Assembly (NCBI GenBank): GCA_946626605.1
Contig: CAMOUL010000005.1
Location: forward strand, 43,770-107,769
Direction: 5' to 3'
Length of the DNA: 64,000 nt
Source: an uncultured Bacteroidales bacterium
GTDB lineage: Bacteria > Bacteroidota > Bacteroidia > Bacteroidales > Paludibacteraceae
The notes below the pieces were generated by a model. It made no database searches. It was not told the DNA's origin and saw only the letters and a list, made by a program, of their open reading frames with translations. Below, piece after piece: positions 1-10,900 of this stretch (position 1 is its first letter; every line of letters starts with the position of its first letter). Both the position numbers and the translations under genes were made by a program.

Positions 1-3000
1 GTCCAGCGGCTTACGCCATCCGTGGCACCACAGTTCGCACGAACGTATGCATAATAACGTGTCTCAGGAGCAAGACCGGCCAGCACGTACGGATTCTCAG
101 TAACATCAATGAGGTTAGAGAGGGTGTCCGGATTGAATGCAGCGATTGTATCGATAGCAATCTGCCATGCCGATTGACCTTCGTCACCAGCGATCCAGCT
201 GAGTTGAGCGGAGTGCGCTTTCACATCACTGATGTTCAAGCCGGTCGGTTTCAAGCAAGTCGGAACCTTGTCGATGAGGACATTGTCGATATGGAGGTTG
301 TTATCTCCACCTGTTTCAGTCGATTCGCCGTAGAACGCAATCTTGATAGCCTGACCATCGTAAGCACTGAGGTCGATAGCGATCGGCTCACCCGTTGCAG
401 AGCAAGCGATATTGTTATAAACATACTCAGAACCTGCGTTATCCCAGAGACGGAGAACAGACCAGTTATCGCCATTATCGGTAGAGATCAGGACTGCGAA
501 CTTATCGTCTGCCTGAGCGTCTGCCTCAACAGGAGTCAGCGTACCCGAGAACTTGGTCAAAGCCAAGTCGAAGGTCAGCTGTACATTATCCGATACATAA
601 ACAGCAGGTGTAGCCAACCAGTACTTATAGGAAGTACCATAGATATTAATCTTCGCATGGTTATTAAATACGCCATTAGCGGTACCGAAGTTCCAGCCGG
701 AGGTAGTAGTAGTCAACGCCTCACCATCTAATACATCTTCGAGCAGGCCGCTATAACGCGCCCAATCGGCAGGGATAGAAGTTGTAGCGAACTTCTCCTC
801 GAACGGGGTGCCGTAAGCGGTCTGGAAGTTGATAACAGCGGACCAGCTATCCTCGCTCTCGCAAGCAGCCTGTACCTGAACCTGATACGAGGTGCTCGGT
901 GCAAGTCCCTCAATGAGTTGTGGCGAAGCAGCATCGTTCAGGATCGTCCAGTCAGCGTCAGCTGCCGCTTTATAGCGGAGGTTGAATCCGGTCTGTCCGT
1001 AGGTATTCCAGCTGATTTCAGCAGTATTCAAACCAGGAGCAGCAACAAGATCGTCCGGCGCCTGGCAAGCTTTTGCCGTACGGAAGGAGATGCTATTCCA
1101 TGCGCTATAACCGCCTTCACCGCAGTTCGCACGTACGTACACGTTATATAAGGTGTCTGTCAACAATCCAGACAACGCGTACGGGTTCGAAGCGATGTCA
1201 ACCGGCGTAGCCTCAGCGATATCGAAGTTCGGATCGCACGAGTAAGCGATCTGCCATGCCTCTTGATCCTCCGAACCATTGGTCCAGCCGATAGTAGCGG
1301 AAGAAGCTGTGATACCGGATACTACGAAATCTTTCACCTTGTAGCAGGACGGCTCTGCACCTTCGATATAGTCGAAACGTACTTTCGGACGGAAGGTAGA
1401 AGTATTACTGCTCGTCGAGTAATAAGAAGTATAGCTATAGTAGGAACTACCGGAAGCGCCCGTCTTACCGTACCAGGTACAAGAAGAACCGGAACCGGCA
1501 GTTACCTGCTTGAAGCCAATCACGAGATTGCCACCTTCGTACACGAACGGATGATCCAAAGTAATCACCATCTGGCTATTTACCACAGAGAGTGTACCGG
1601 CCGATTTAGCCAGGCTCATCTTGCTCCAATCATTCAGGGCAGAGAGGCTGGATGCATTAGTCGGAGCGATATAAACCTCCCACTGAGCAGATCCCCAGCT
1701 TGCATTCGGATAAGAAGAAGTGGAGTAGAATGTCAGTTTGGTAATCGAATCCCACATGAGTGCCTCTATCTCAGCAGCCGGAACGATGAACTGCGAGTTC
1801 GCAGAGTAGTTTGCATAATAGCCGTAGAACGGCACATACGAACTCGATGCAGTACTATCATTGATGATGATAGCGTTAGTCGGAATGAAGGAGATCTGTG
1901 CGCTCCAATCACTCTGATCCGTCTCATCACAGACTGCTTTCACACGAGCGTAGTAGATCGAGTCAGAGAGCAAGCCGGAGATAGCAAGCGCTGTGTCGTT
2001 TGCCGGCAGCGAGATAGCCTCAGACATATCTGCATTACGGCTGTACTCAACCACCCAAGCTTCTTCCGAAGCACCTGCAGACCAGCTCAGCGTAGCCACC
2101 GATCCGTCACCCTTCGTGAGGATAGCCTCGAGACCTTGCGGTTTGATACAGGACGGTGCTTTATGGATATCGATGTTATCTACGAAGATAGCACCGGAAC
2201 CATAGTTAGCTACCGAGTAGAACTGGATGAGGATGGTCTGACCGGCATAAGCAGCCAAGTTCACAACCGCCTCCTGGAATGTACCCGGGTTATCATAACT
2301 CGTACCCGACGAAGTCTTCGCATAGCTCGGTTCGAGAGCGGTCCAGTTAGCACCGTCATCCGTGGAGATACGAACTACCATTGCGCCGCAAGAAGCAGTG
2401 TGCGCATAGTCGAAGCTCAACTCATACGCCTCTGCCGGCAGAGCGATAGCCGGCGTATTGATAACCGCCTGACCGTTATTTACATAGTAGTTATACATAC
2501 GGATCATCTTGTTACCACCGTACTCATATACACCCCAGATACGCTCCGGATAGCTTGTGAGAGTCGAAGAGGTGGAAGCGGAGTTATCCCAGCAAGTCGG
2601 TACAGTCGAAGCCGCGAAGCTCTCGAAGTCCACGTGCCACGGGAAAGTAGAGATGATACCACACGCGGTAGTGAAGGAGATCGACGAACTGAACGGACTC
2701 AATGCCTCATCATCTGTCGGATCACACCAAGCTGCTACTTGTGCCTCGTAAATGGTTGCACCGGCGAGGTTCTCGAGTAACAAAGTGTCGTTGTTGACAT
2801 GAATCGTATCTGCCCAGTCGGCAGCACCGCTGATGCGGTAACGAACGAGCCAGTCGGACTCTGCACCTTGCGGCGTCCAAGCGAGGAGTGCAGAAGAAGA
2901 AGTGATACCATCAGCAACGACATTCAATCCTTGCGGATCTACACATGCCGGAATTTCCTCAACAACAACATCGTCGATGATCAGCGAAGCATAATCCACC

Positions 3001-6000
3001 GTCGAAGCCGGCATCTTGATAGCTACATACTTACCGGCGCCGGTATAAGCACCGAACTCAACGATATGCTCTGCATATTCGATAGCGTCCACCTCGATGG
3101 AATCCAAAGCCACGAAGGTAGAAACATCGTCTTTGTCAGTCATCACGCCGACAATAGCATACGTATCCTCATCCGAGTCATCTTCTTTACGAACGGAGAA
3201 CTTAATACGCATGTTATCCAAGCTGATCAACTCAGGCAGGATAGCGTATTGGTCAACCGCGGATGATCCATTTACGGACAAGAAGTACAATGCATTCGTA
3301 CCAGAGAGAGCCTTACCATTATTCAATATATATACATCCGGGAAGGATCCGTAGGAGTTTGTCTCCTGGATATACGACCAGCAAAGCACAGCGCTTTCAA
3401 AATCCTGATTGATCGAAGCTACGGCAGCACACTTGGTGAGCGCATAGATCGATGCAGAGTATTTACCAATAGCCGTTGCGTCAGCCGGATCGCACCAAGC
3501 AGCTACTTGCAGCTCATAAGCCGTACCCGGAACGAGCCCAGTCAGCGTAGTCGAATCGTCATTGAGTACAAAGACGGAATCAGCGAAAGCTTCTGCACCA
3601 TATACTTTGTAGCGAATAACGAAGTCGTCCTCCTCGCTCATCTGCGTCCATTTGAGTACTACAGAAGTCGTAGTAGCCAAGGAATCTACCGCATGGAAGT
3701 CATCCGGCGTAGCGCAAGCGATCTTCGCGAAGCTGAAGTTATCGATAGCAGCCGGAGGATTAGTACCACCAGAGGTATCGTCTCTCCACAAGATTACAAT
3801 ATTGTACGTACCCGCAGGAACCGCAACTTCATCCGAAGTGAAGGTCTGCCATGTATTGGAGAGATTCAGTTTAGAACCGCCATCCAAAGCGATACATCCG
3901 TCAGGAAGTGCCTGATAGGTAACGCCAGCCGGCAGAGCCGTACCCGGAACCAACTCAACGTCAGCCGGAACAAGTGCTACACGGATAAAGTCATATGTGG
4001 ACTCACCTTGTGCGAGCCAGTCATAGGAGAATACGTAGTTGCCGGCAGCGAAGTTAAATGCCTTTTGCGCAAATACAACACAAGCAGCGCTGTTCGTATA
4101 GGCGTGCGTTGCACCACCGTCATTAGAGATATAGAGCGCGTGCGATCCTTCACCGTTGGAAACAGCCGTACCGATTACCCATGCATTAGCGAGGTCGCCA
4201 TTATTTAGCAACCATTTTGCCTCGCCCTCGAAGTCCTCGGAATAGGAATCACCTGCGTCCACAGTGACTTGCTTGGTCTGGAAGGAGATAGCAACACTTT
4301 CGCTCTTGGCTTCCGCGCCACAATTCTTACGCAGATAGAACTTATAGCTCGTGCAATCCACCAGGCCGGTCAACTCAATCGAGTTGATGCTGATGTCGGT
4401 GAATGCATCATCTGCCGGTTCCGGTTCAGAAGCCGGAGCATACGCATATACCCATGGGAAACCATCGGTCTCGGAGTTCCAGACGAGGGTAGCCGAGGTA
4501 GCCGTAATTCCCGAAATAGCCAAACCGGAAGGTTTGAGACAATCCGGAGCCGCTGCTACAGCCACATCGTCCAGATAGAGGTATGCATCGCCATAACCAT
4601 AGTTGCTGGTAGCCGCGAAATAGATAATTACCTTACTGCCGGAATAAGCAGAGAGGTTTATCTCATACGTCTTCCAATCGGATATATCTGTCAGGTTGCT
4701 GACGAGAGCCGTCCTTGTAGCCCCTCCATCATTGGAGATCAGCACTTCTCCTGCACCTCCCGCCGGGTTCTTCCAACGGAACGAAAGGATTGCGTCCTCG
4801 GAGAGGTAGATACGCGGAGTAGCCAGGACGTTGGTTATACCGTTAGAATTATTATAGGAATTAAAGCGGAGACATGTATTGTCGCTATCCGTGAATTTAT
4901 TCCACCGATAGGAAGCATCCGTCGTTGTACCTTCCGAGTTATCCCACCCCTCGGGTATTCCGCTTGTAAGCGTATCGAAGTTCTCGCTCCAAGGCAAAGC
5001 CAGCGGCATCGCGGGCGTGCGGAAGTTTTTGACGAGCGGTTCGCTGTTGCTACCTTCGCAAGCACGGCGGAGGAAGAAGGCGTAGTTGGTTTTCTCGCTC
5101 AGTCCGGTCAGTTCCGCTACGAAAGCAGATGTATTATTCACAAAATCTTCATCTACAGGCGCAAAGTCAGCCGCAGGGTCAGCTACGAGCCCATACTGCC
5201 AGTTAGCCTCTACGTCATCGGATGTCCAAACCGCAGTAGCGGATGTAGCCTCCAGGTCCGTAATAACCAAGCTGTTTGCCTGCTGGCAAGCAGGAATCTC
5301 AGCAATCTTGAAGTTCGCGATATGGAGATTGTTGCTTCTGTTCGCTTCTGTGGACTCACCGTAGAAAGCAATCAAGATAGACTGATTTGCATACGAAGAG
5401 AGATCGAACGTAACGAGCTGTCCTTCCGGATTGATTGCGTCATAGGAGAATCCTACACCTGCGTTGTCCCACTGTCTTAATACCGTCCAGTTTTCACCGC
5501 CATCGGAAGAGATGAAGACGATGAACTTATCGTCGTTCTGCTTACCCGGATCAACCGCCACGGGGCTGGAACCTGCAGCCTGAGTGAGCGCAAGATCGAA
5601 GGTCAGCTGATAGTCGTCCTCCATAACGATGGTCGGGCTGACGATCCAGTACTTGCAGTCAGCACCGGCGATATTGAGCAGCAAGTGGTTATTAGCTGCG
5701 GGGAAGACGCCGTTCGCAGCACCTACGTCCCAGCCGTCAACAGTGGATACCATCGGAGCGCTTTCCTGGAGTTCCTCAAGGAGTACTTCGTAGCGCTTCC
5801 ACTCACCCGGCAGTGCGGTAGTGTCGAATTTCTCCTCGTAGGGAACGCCTGTAGCCGTCTTCGCCTTGATAGGTTTGCAATAATCCGTGACATCGGTCTC
5901 GGAGCAAACGGCCGCAACGCGTACGTCATAGTTGGTGAAAGGTTGCAGACCGTTGATGGTGTACGGATTCGTATCAGCATCAAAGGTGATCCAATCCGCC

Positions 6001-7637
6001 TCCGAATCATCGCTCGGTTTATACTGAACATGCCAAGCGGTCTCACCGCTGTTAGCGGTCCAAGCTACCTGAATCGAGTTCTGGGTAGCAGCACCTTGCA
6101 CATCGTGGAGATCCGTCGGCTTCAAGCAATTAGGCATCTTCTCCACCAACAGATTATCAATGTGAATACGGTTATCACCGCTACCACTGTTGGACAAATA
6201 GAACGCTAACTGAATAGTCTGACCGGCATAAGCTGTAAGATCCAAATCAACCTCTTCACCCTCAGCCGAGCAAGTAATATTGTCAAACACATACGGCGAA
6301 CCGGTATTGTTCCACTCACGCAGAGTAGCCCAGTTGTTACCGCCGTCCATCGAAGCCAGCACATACAGATGTGCTCCTGCTTGCGCTGCCGGAGCTGGCA
6401 CGTTATCACCCGTCCAATAAGTCAGGGCCAAGTTGAAGAGCATGTGATAACCGGGATCACCATCTTCCATAGCCGGAATAGGAATACTCGGTGTCACAAG
6501 CCATGCGTTACGGGTGCTGTACACCTCGATGTGAGCGTGGTTGTCAAATACACCGTTGTAGGTACCGAACGACCAATACGATGTAGAGGCCGTCAAGGCA
6601 GCCGAACCATCTGCATTCAGCGTTCCTGTGTAACGGTTCCAACCCGAAGGAATCGAAGAAGAAGCGAAGTGCTCCGCAAAGGGTAGACCGATAAGGGTCT
6701 GGAATGAAGCGGATTTGTAACCGCTGGTGTTGTCCCCGCAAACACTCTGAACGCGCACCTGATAAGAGGTGTTCGGAGCGAGATCGGAGAGCGCGTAAGA
6801 GGTAAGGTTGGTGTTCTTGATAGCGAACGTCCAATCTGCATACGCACCGCCTTTGATCTCTACGTTGTAGGTACCGCTACCCTCGGAGAAGTTCACCGTC
6901 GCGCTATTCGCTGTGATGTCGGTAATGTCGCACGACGCGGGTTTGTCGCAGATCGGACCGCCGCCACCACCGGTGGTGTAGCAGAACTGCATGTTCGGAC
7001 GGTTCGAGGAGGACGTTCCGTTGATACCAGTGTAACTGTTCGAGTTAGCCGTCAATACACCATCCACAACAGTAAGCTCCGTTGCTGATGATGTGTAGTC
7101 GTTAGTGGTGTAACGCGCCATTCCTGTAGCCGAAGTATAAGCAAAACGACTGTCGCTGTCGTAGTGCGTTTCCTCAGCAGATGAATAACTCATGTACACT
7201 GTGACCAGCAGGTTACTGCTACCATCGTACGCAAACGGAGTCTCCAAATCAATGACGAACCAATCATTACTGTTGTCAAACTCCACAACCGATTGAGATA
7301 ATACTTCTGTAAACTCAGCATCGGTTACATAAGCGCTGGATAAGCTTGCAGCATCAGTATTTGCCATAAAGATGGAAATCATGCGCTTGGTCGACGTAGC
7401 ATTGGTGTATTTGAACGCAATACTCGTAATGTTTCCAGCAGAGATTCCCAACTCTTCTGCCAAATAAAGCTGCTGAGTGTAACTGCTGTGATAATAGCCA
7501 CAAATCGGCAATTGGTTGTTGGAGGATATTCCATCTCCAATCTCAACGCAGGTCTGAGCCTTTACCACTTGTGGCATAGCCGCACAACACAACAATGTCA
7601 TGAGCCACAATGCCAATTTTTGAGTAAAAGTTCTCAT
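1..7637 (-). CDS. Giant secreted adhesin-like protein, C-terminus beyond left edge
   Basis: An open frame runs from an ATG at 7635-7637 to the left edge without a stop (over 2,545 codons), so the C-terminus is missing. Residues 1-28 form a classical signal peptide ending in VVKAQ. After an N-terminal domain of about 200 residues there is a glycine-rich linker near 6,970. The rest alternates fibronectin III-like modules (pattern YxVxVRAxCG...W) with jelly-roll modules of the choice-of-anchor J / cleaved-adhesin type (signatures W-x-FGTxNGVF-x-NHA, LVTP, STDNGxNW, HIDNV). At least six such blocks are visible, e.g. near 240-800, 2,160-2,640, 4,540-5,000, 5,310-5,830 and 6,140-6,660. Gingipain-type adhesins use the same fold for binding host or matrix ligands. 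The paralogue at 7933-17904 suggests T9SS export, but the sorting domain is outside the window. The precise ligand is unknown. Confidence 0.9.
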   Translation of the reverse strand, partial: MRTFTQKLALWLMTLLCCAAMPQVVKAQTCVEIGDGISSNNQLPICGYYHSSYTQQLYLAEELGISAGNITSIAFKYTNATSTKRMISIFMANTDAASLSSAYVTDAEFTEVLSQSVVEFDNSNDWFVIDLETPFAYDGSSNLLVTVYMSYSSAEETHYDSDSRFAYTSATGMARYTTNDYTSSATELTVVDGVLTANSNSYTGINGTSSSNRPNMQFCYTTGGGGGPICDKPASCDITDITANSATVNFSEGSGTYNVEIKGGAYADWTFAIKNTNLTSYALSDLAPNTSYQVRVQSVCGDNTSGYKSASFQTLIGLPFAEHFASSSIPSGWNRYTGTLNADGSAALTASTSYWSFGTYNGVFDNHAHIEVYSTRNAWLVTPSIPIPAMEDGDPGYHMLFNLALTYWTGDNVPAPAAQAGAHLYVLASMDGGNNWATLREWNNTGSPYVFDNITCSAEGEEVDLDLTAYAGQTIQLAFYLSNSGSGDNRIHIDNLLVEKMPNCLKPTDLHDVQGAATQNSIQVAWTANSGETAWHVQYKPSDDSEADWITFDADTNPYTINGLQPFTNYDVRVAAVCSETDVTDYCKPIKAKTATGVPYEEKFDTTALPGEWKRYEVLLEELQESAPMVSTVDGWDVGAANGVFPAANNHLLLNIAGADCKYWIVSPTIVMEDDYQLTFDLALTQAAGSSPVAVDPGKQNDDKFIVFISSDGGENWTVLRQWDNAGVGFSYDAINPEGQLVTFDLSSYANQSILIAFYGESTEANRSNNLHIANFKIAEIPACQQANSLVITDLEATSATAVWTSDDVEANWQYGLVADPAADFAPVDEDFVNNTSAFVAELTGLSEKTNYAFFLRRACEGSNSEPLVKNFRTPAMPLALPWSENFDTLTSGIPEGWDNSEGTTTDASYRWNKFTDSDNTCLRFNSYNNSNGITNVLATPRIYLSEDAILSFRWKNPAGGAGEVLISNDGGATRTALVSNLTDISDWKTYEINLSAYSGSKVIIYFAATSNYGYGDAYLYLDDVAVAAAPDCLKPSGLAISGITATSATLVWNSETDGFPWVYAYAPASEPEPADDAFTDISINSIELTGLVDCTSYKFYLRKNCGAEAKSESVAISFQTKQVTVDAGDSYSEDFEGEAKWLLNNGDLANAWVIGTAVSNGEGSHALYISNDGGATHAYTNSAACVVFAQKAFNFAAGNYVFSYDWLAQGESTYDFIRVALVPADVELVPGTALPAGVTYQALPDGCIALDGGSKLNLSNTWQTFTSDEVAVPAGTYNIVILWRDDTSGGTNPPAAIDNFSFAKIACATPDDFHAVDSLATTTSVVLKWTQMSEEDDFVIRYKVYGAEAFADSVFVLNDDSTTLTGLVPGTAYELQVAAWCDPADATAIGKYSASIYALTKCAAVASINQDFESAVLCWSYIQETNSYGSFPDVYILNNGKALSGTNALYFLSVNGSSAVDQYAILPELISLDNMRIKFSVRKEDDSDEDTYAIVGVMTDKDDVSTFVALDSIEVDAIEYAEHIVEFGAYTGAGKYVAIKMPASTVDYASLIIDDVVVEEIPACVDPQGLNVVADGITSSSALLAWTPQGAESDWLVRYRISGAADWADTIHVNNDTLLLENLAGATIYEAQVAAWCDPTDDEALSPFSSSISFTTACGIISTFPWHVDFESFAASTVPTCWDNSASTSSTLTSYPERIWGVYEYGGNKMIRMYNYYVNNGQAVINTPAIALPAEAYELSFDYAHTASCGAMVVRISTDDGANWTALEPSYAKTSSGTSYDNPGTFQEAVVNLAAYAGQTILIQFYSVANYGSGAIFVDNIDIHKAPSCIKPQGLEAILTKGDGSVATLSWSAGASEEAWVVEYSRNADMSEAISLPANDTALAISGLLSDSIYYARVKAVCDETDQSDWSAQISFIPTNAIIINDSTASSSYVPFYGYYANYSANSQFIVPAAEIEALMWDSITKLTFYSTSSYPNASWGSAQWEVYIAPTNASSLSALNDWSKMSLAKSAGTLSVVNSQMVITLDHPFVYEGGNLVIGFKQVTAGSGSSCTWYGKTGASGSSYYSYTSYYSTSSNTSTFRPKVRFDYIEGAEPSCYKVKDFVVSGITASSATIGWTNGSEDQEAWQIAYSCDPNFDIAEATPVDIASNPYALSGLLTDTLYNVYVRANCGEGGYSAWNSISFRTAKACQAPDDLVAAPGLNTAEISWNTYGQTGFNLRYKAAADADWTILNDAASPQLIEGLAPSTSYQVQVQAACESEDSWSAVINFQTAYGTPFEEKFATTSIPADWARYSGLLEDVLDGEALTTTTSGWNFGTANGVFNNHAKINIYGTSYKYWLATPAVYVSDNVQLTFDLALTKFSGTLTPVEADAQADDKFAVLISTDNGDNWSVLRLWDNAGSEYVYNNIACSATGEPIAIDLSAYDGQAIKIAFYGESTETGGDNNLHIDNVLIDKVPTCLKPTGLNISDVKAHSAQLSWIAGDEGQSAWQIAIDTIAAFNPDTLSNLIDVTENPYVLAGLAPETRYYAYVRANCGATDGVSRW

Positions 7638-7713
7638 AAGCTTTAAGTAATTAGTTAAACAATAAAATAAACAAACTATCTATATAGTTATCTTTCAAAA
7701 AACAAATCGGGCA

Positions 7714-7744
7714 CAAAAGTAGTAAAAAAGTTTGACATGTGCAA
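7714..7744 (-). promoter_or_regulatory. Bacteroidota-type promoter for the giant gene to its left
   Basis: On the minus strand a TACTTTTG box (7714-7721) lies downstream of a TTGCACATGTC block (7731-7744). This matches the window-wide pattern TTGC-rTATrTC / TAnnTTTG. The predicted transcription start is near 7707, about 70 nt before the ATG at 7637. Confidence 0.6.
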
Positions 7745-7830
7745 GTATTTTTTCAAAATTTGCATCAAAATGTCATAAAAAACTTGATTTTACTATGAAA
7801 TGTTCATTTTTGCCCGTGATAATTGGTGTA

Positions 7831-7930
7831 TCGTCGGGGGGTTGTCGTAGGCTTGTCGTTATATCAACCACCTACGAATCCCCAACGAATAACCAACTTA
7901 TCACCAACTTATCACTAACGATTCGGCCGT
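7831..7930. repeat. Degenerate array with 11-bp period
   Basis: GTCG occurs at 7833, 7844 and 7855. ACGAAT, ACGAAT, ACTTAT, ACTTAT and ACGATT then occur at 7874, 7885, 7896, 7907 and 7918. All steps are exactly 11 bp. The two halves are loosely inverted (CGTAGG at 7846 against CCTACG at 7871, within GGGG/CCCC). The array fills the spacer between the two giant genes. Three other spacers in the window carry arrays with the same period. Confidence 0.7.
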
Positions 7931-7932
7931 TT

Positions 7933-10900
7933 TCAGAGTCGCGGGTCATCCACTTTCTGACCGGATGCGTTATACCATTCGTCATCGAGGATGATATACA
8001 TGTTATCTCTGTAGATAATCTTCCTCGGCAGTCCGTTCCTGCCCTCGATTTCCTCTATGCCTTGCGAACCGGTGATGACGAGTGTGTGAACGAGCAGCGC
8101 GGCACACTGGGCACCCTGTACATAGACGGAGTCCACATAGGTTCCTGCTGGCGTACCTGCCGGGTAGAAGATCGGCGACTGGATCGGGCTATACGGATGC
8201 TCCGGATCGGAATACTCGAACGGCAGATCGTCCTCCGTGATACGGGACTCGGCGTAGAGCGTTTGTTCCGCCCCGGCGTAAGAGATAATCAAGGTCTCAA
8301 TACTATCGCATCCCAGAGATGAGACCGCCGTGTCGCGGTAGATACCAGCCCGGTTGTAATTCTTACCATGCCATGTATAAGGTTCACCCGGACAGATCTC
8401 CACTTCGAGGTCCTCCCCATAGCGACGCTCCTTGACGAGGAGGTTGAGGGTCACGATACTGTCGCATCCGTGAACAGCCGAGTGCAGTTTGCGGCGATAG
8501 ATACCCGTGGTCTCCTTCGGCAGGAAGTCGTGTCCGGTATAGGTCTCGCCTTCGCAGATAGTATCCGCAAAGTTCACCTCTTGTGCCGGGAAGATCTCAA
8601 TCTCGAGTTGGAAGACGGAATCGCGTTTTCCGGCCTTCGCCTCCGCGTCGGAGACATAGAAAGGCTGCGGATAAGCATGGATACCCGGTTCGGTATTATC
8701 GCCGGAGAGGTAGATATCGCCAATGCGTACATCCTCGTACTGGCAAGCGGATGCCGCCTCGACCTCCTTATCGTAGTACGCCAGACGGATGTTATCCACG
8801 TGGATAGCGATACCGGTGTTGACGGTCGATTTCGCCTCCCGGTAGAGACCGATGCGGATATTCTTTCCTGCATACTGAGCGAGGCTGTAGCGAACGCGTG
8901 TACCGTCAACCGGGATATCGCGCAGCTGCTTGCCAACCGGGTTGGTATTCTGCCATTTATCGAGGATATTCTCACTCTTCCAGGTCTGTCCGCCGTCGTC
9001 GGAGATGATGATCATGAAGAAGAAGTCATCCTTCATATCGTTGTCGGTCACGGCGTTGGACGTAGCCAGATGGGCGGTGTTACAAGCCGTAAGTGCCAGA
9101 TCCATGGAGAAATGTACACTATCGTTCTCCGGGAGGTAGAAGTTCGGGGTAACGAGCCAGTGGAAGTCGGCGGAGTAGCCTTGTGCCACATAGTGCGGGC
9201 CCTCAAGTCCGTAGTTGTTCGTCGTACGTGTGAAGCCCCAGTTATCCACACCACGTGTGATGACACCTGTCGAATCGACGACGATGTCCGCGTGGGTCTT
9301 ACTGAAGGTCCACTCGTTGGCGTTGAGGCTCGTAGTACACTGCTCGAGGAAGTAGGGGCTACGCGAGGTCTTGAAGGTCGCTTTCTGGGAGAAAGCACTC
9401 TCACCCCAGCGCTCGCCACAGATCGCCCGAACACGCCATACGTAGGTCGTTTGCGGCTCCAAGTGATCCACTCTGCAAGAGTTCGATTTCACCGTACCGT
9501 TGAAGACAAAGGCATCTTCGTCTGCGAAATACGGATCGGTCGATACCTGTAGCAGATAACTGCCGGCGGAGTCGATGCCGTTCCAGGTGAGATCGGCATG
9601 GGTACTACCAATAGTCAGGGTCCCGAGTCCGGTCGGATCCTTACACTCGGAGATGCGCTCGAAGGAGAGCTCGTCAATCCAAACGTAGTCACCGGATTTC
9701 TGCGCCGAGCTACCCTTTGCATAGAAGGAAGTCATGAGTGCGATATACGGTCCCGTAGCGCCTCTGAGCTCCACGCGGCAATCCTGGAAGAGGAAGTTGT
9801 TCGCCGGGTTAGCTCCGTTAGCCGTAGAGAGCGTACCATCATAGGTGACGGTATCGATAGGCATGAACGTAGTTGCATCCGCCGGATCGGTCATAGTACC
9901 GACGATAATCGACTTCGAGTACGCCGAACCCGTGAAGGATTGCAGGACGGAGTCGTTCGCGGCGGATACATACGCCGGACGCATGAGGAAGTGAACCTGC
10001 AGCGTGTCGTACGCCTGAACATCCATCTGAGGCAGGGCTACATACGGCTGATAGGATGCCGCCGCACGGCTGCTATAGGAAGCACGCATAGCGAGCGCAT
10101 GTTCGCCGGAGTAGCTGTACTTGAAGGCGGCGGTATTCTCCTGGTTATACGGGTCGTATGTCGAAGATGTCCAAGTGCCTTGGAGCGCATCTCCATAGTA
10201 CCAGCAGAGGTTCTGGATATACGCATTCTGGCCGTTGATAGCCGCCCATCCCTCTCGCGGCTCGAAGCCGGAATAGTACTCCGGCGCGATAGGAGCGCAC
10301 TCCGTAACAAAGGTGAACGGCTTGGAAGCCGGAGATGCCTCATCCCCCTTGATCTGATAAACGATCCAGCGATAGTTCATTCCCGGCTGGAGGTTCGTCA
10401 GTTGGTACCGGGTACCGTTGATGGTGTCGCGGAAGATCTCCTGGCCCATAGGACCGTAGAGAACAACGACTGCATCCAGGTTCGGATAGCGCGTGTTCCA
10501 AGCTATGTCCGCCGTGGTCGTCGTGATATCCGAGATGCGTGTACCGGTAGGCGCAAACATCGTATTTCCGATCGGTTTCACACTCAGGTCATCGAGATAG
10601 AAGAGACCCGGCGCCGGCTGGAAGAGGACGATATATTTACCCTGTGCTCCGGTCAGCGGCAGACGCATCTGCTCCCAGTAACGGAGACCGTCGGGATCGT
10701 TGTTGACGTTCGTATTGGTGGTCAGATCGGTGTGGGAATAGGTGACGGTATCGATGACTTGCAGGGTACTGAAATCAGCAGGGTCGGTCAAGGTACCTAC
10801 TACCAGAGACCGGCTGTAGCCACTACCCAACCATGCGGTAGCGGTGATTTTACCGCGTCCCGAAGCGGAAGGATAGGTCTCATCGAAATTGGTGAAGCAA

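Noticed and set aside
1263..2780. 505-codon open frame on the plus strand
   Set aside because: Antisense to the giant adhesin gene in a GC-skewed repeat-coding region; composition (R, I, S, T rich) has no domain logic. The same applies to long plus-strand frames at 4269-5480, 8368-9552, 9598-11715 and 15436-17157.
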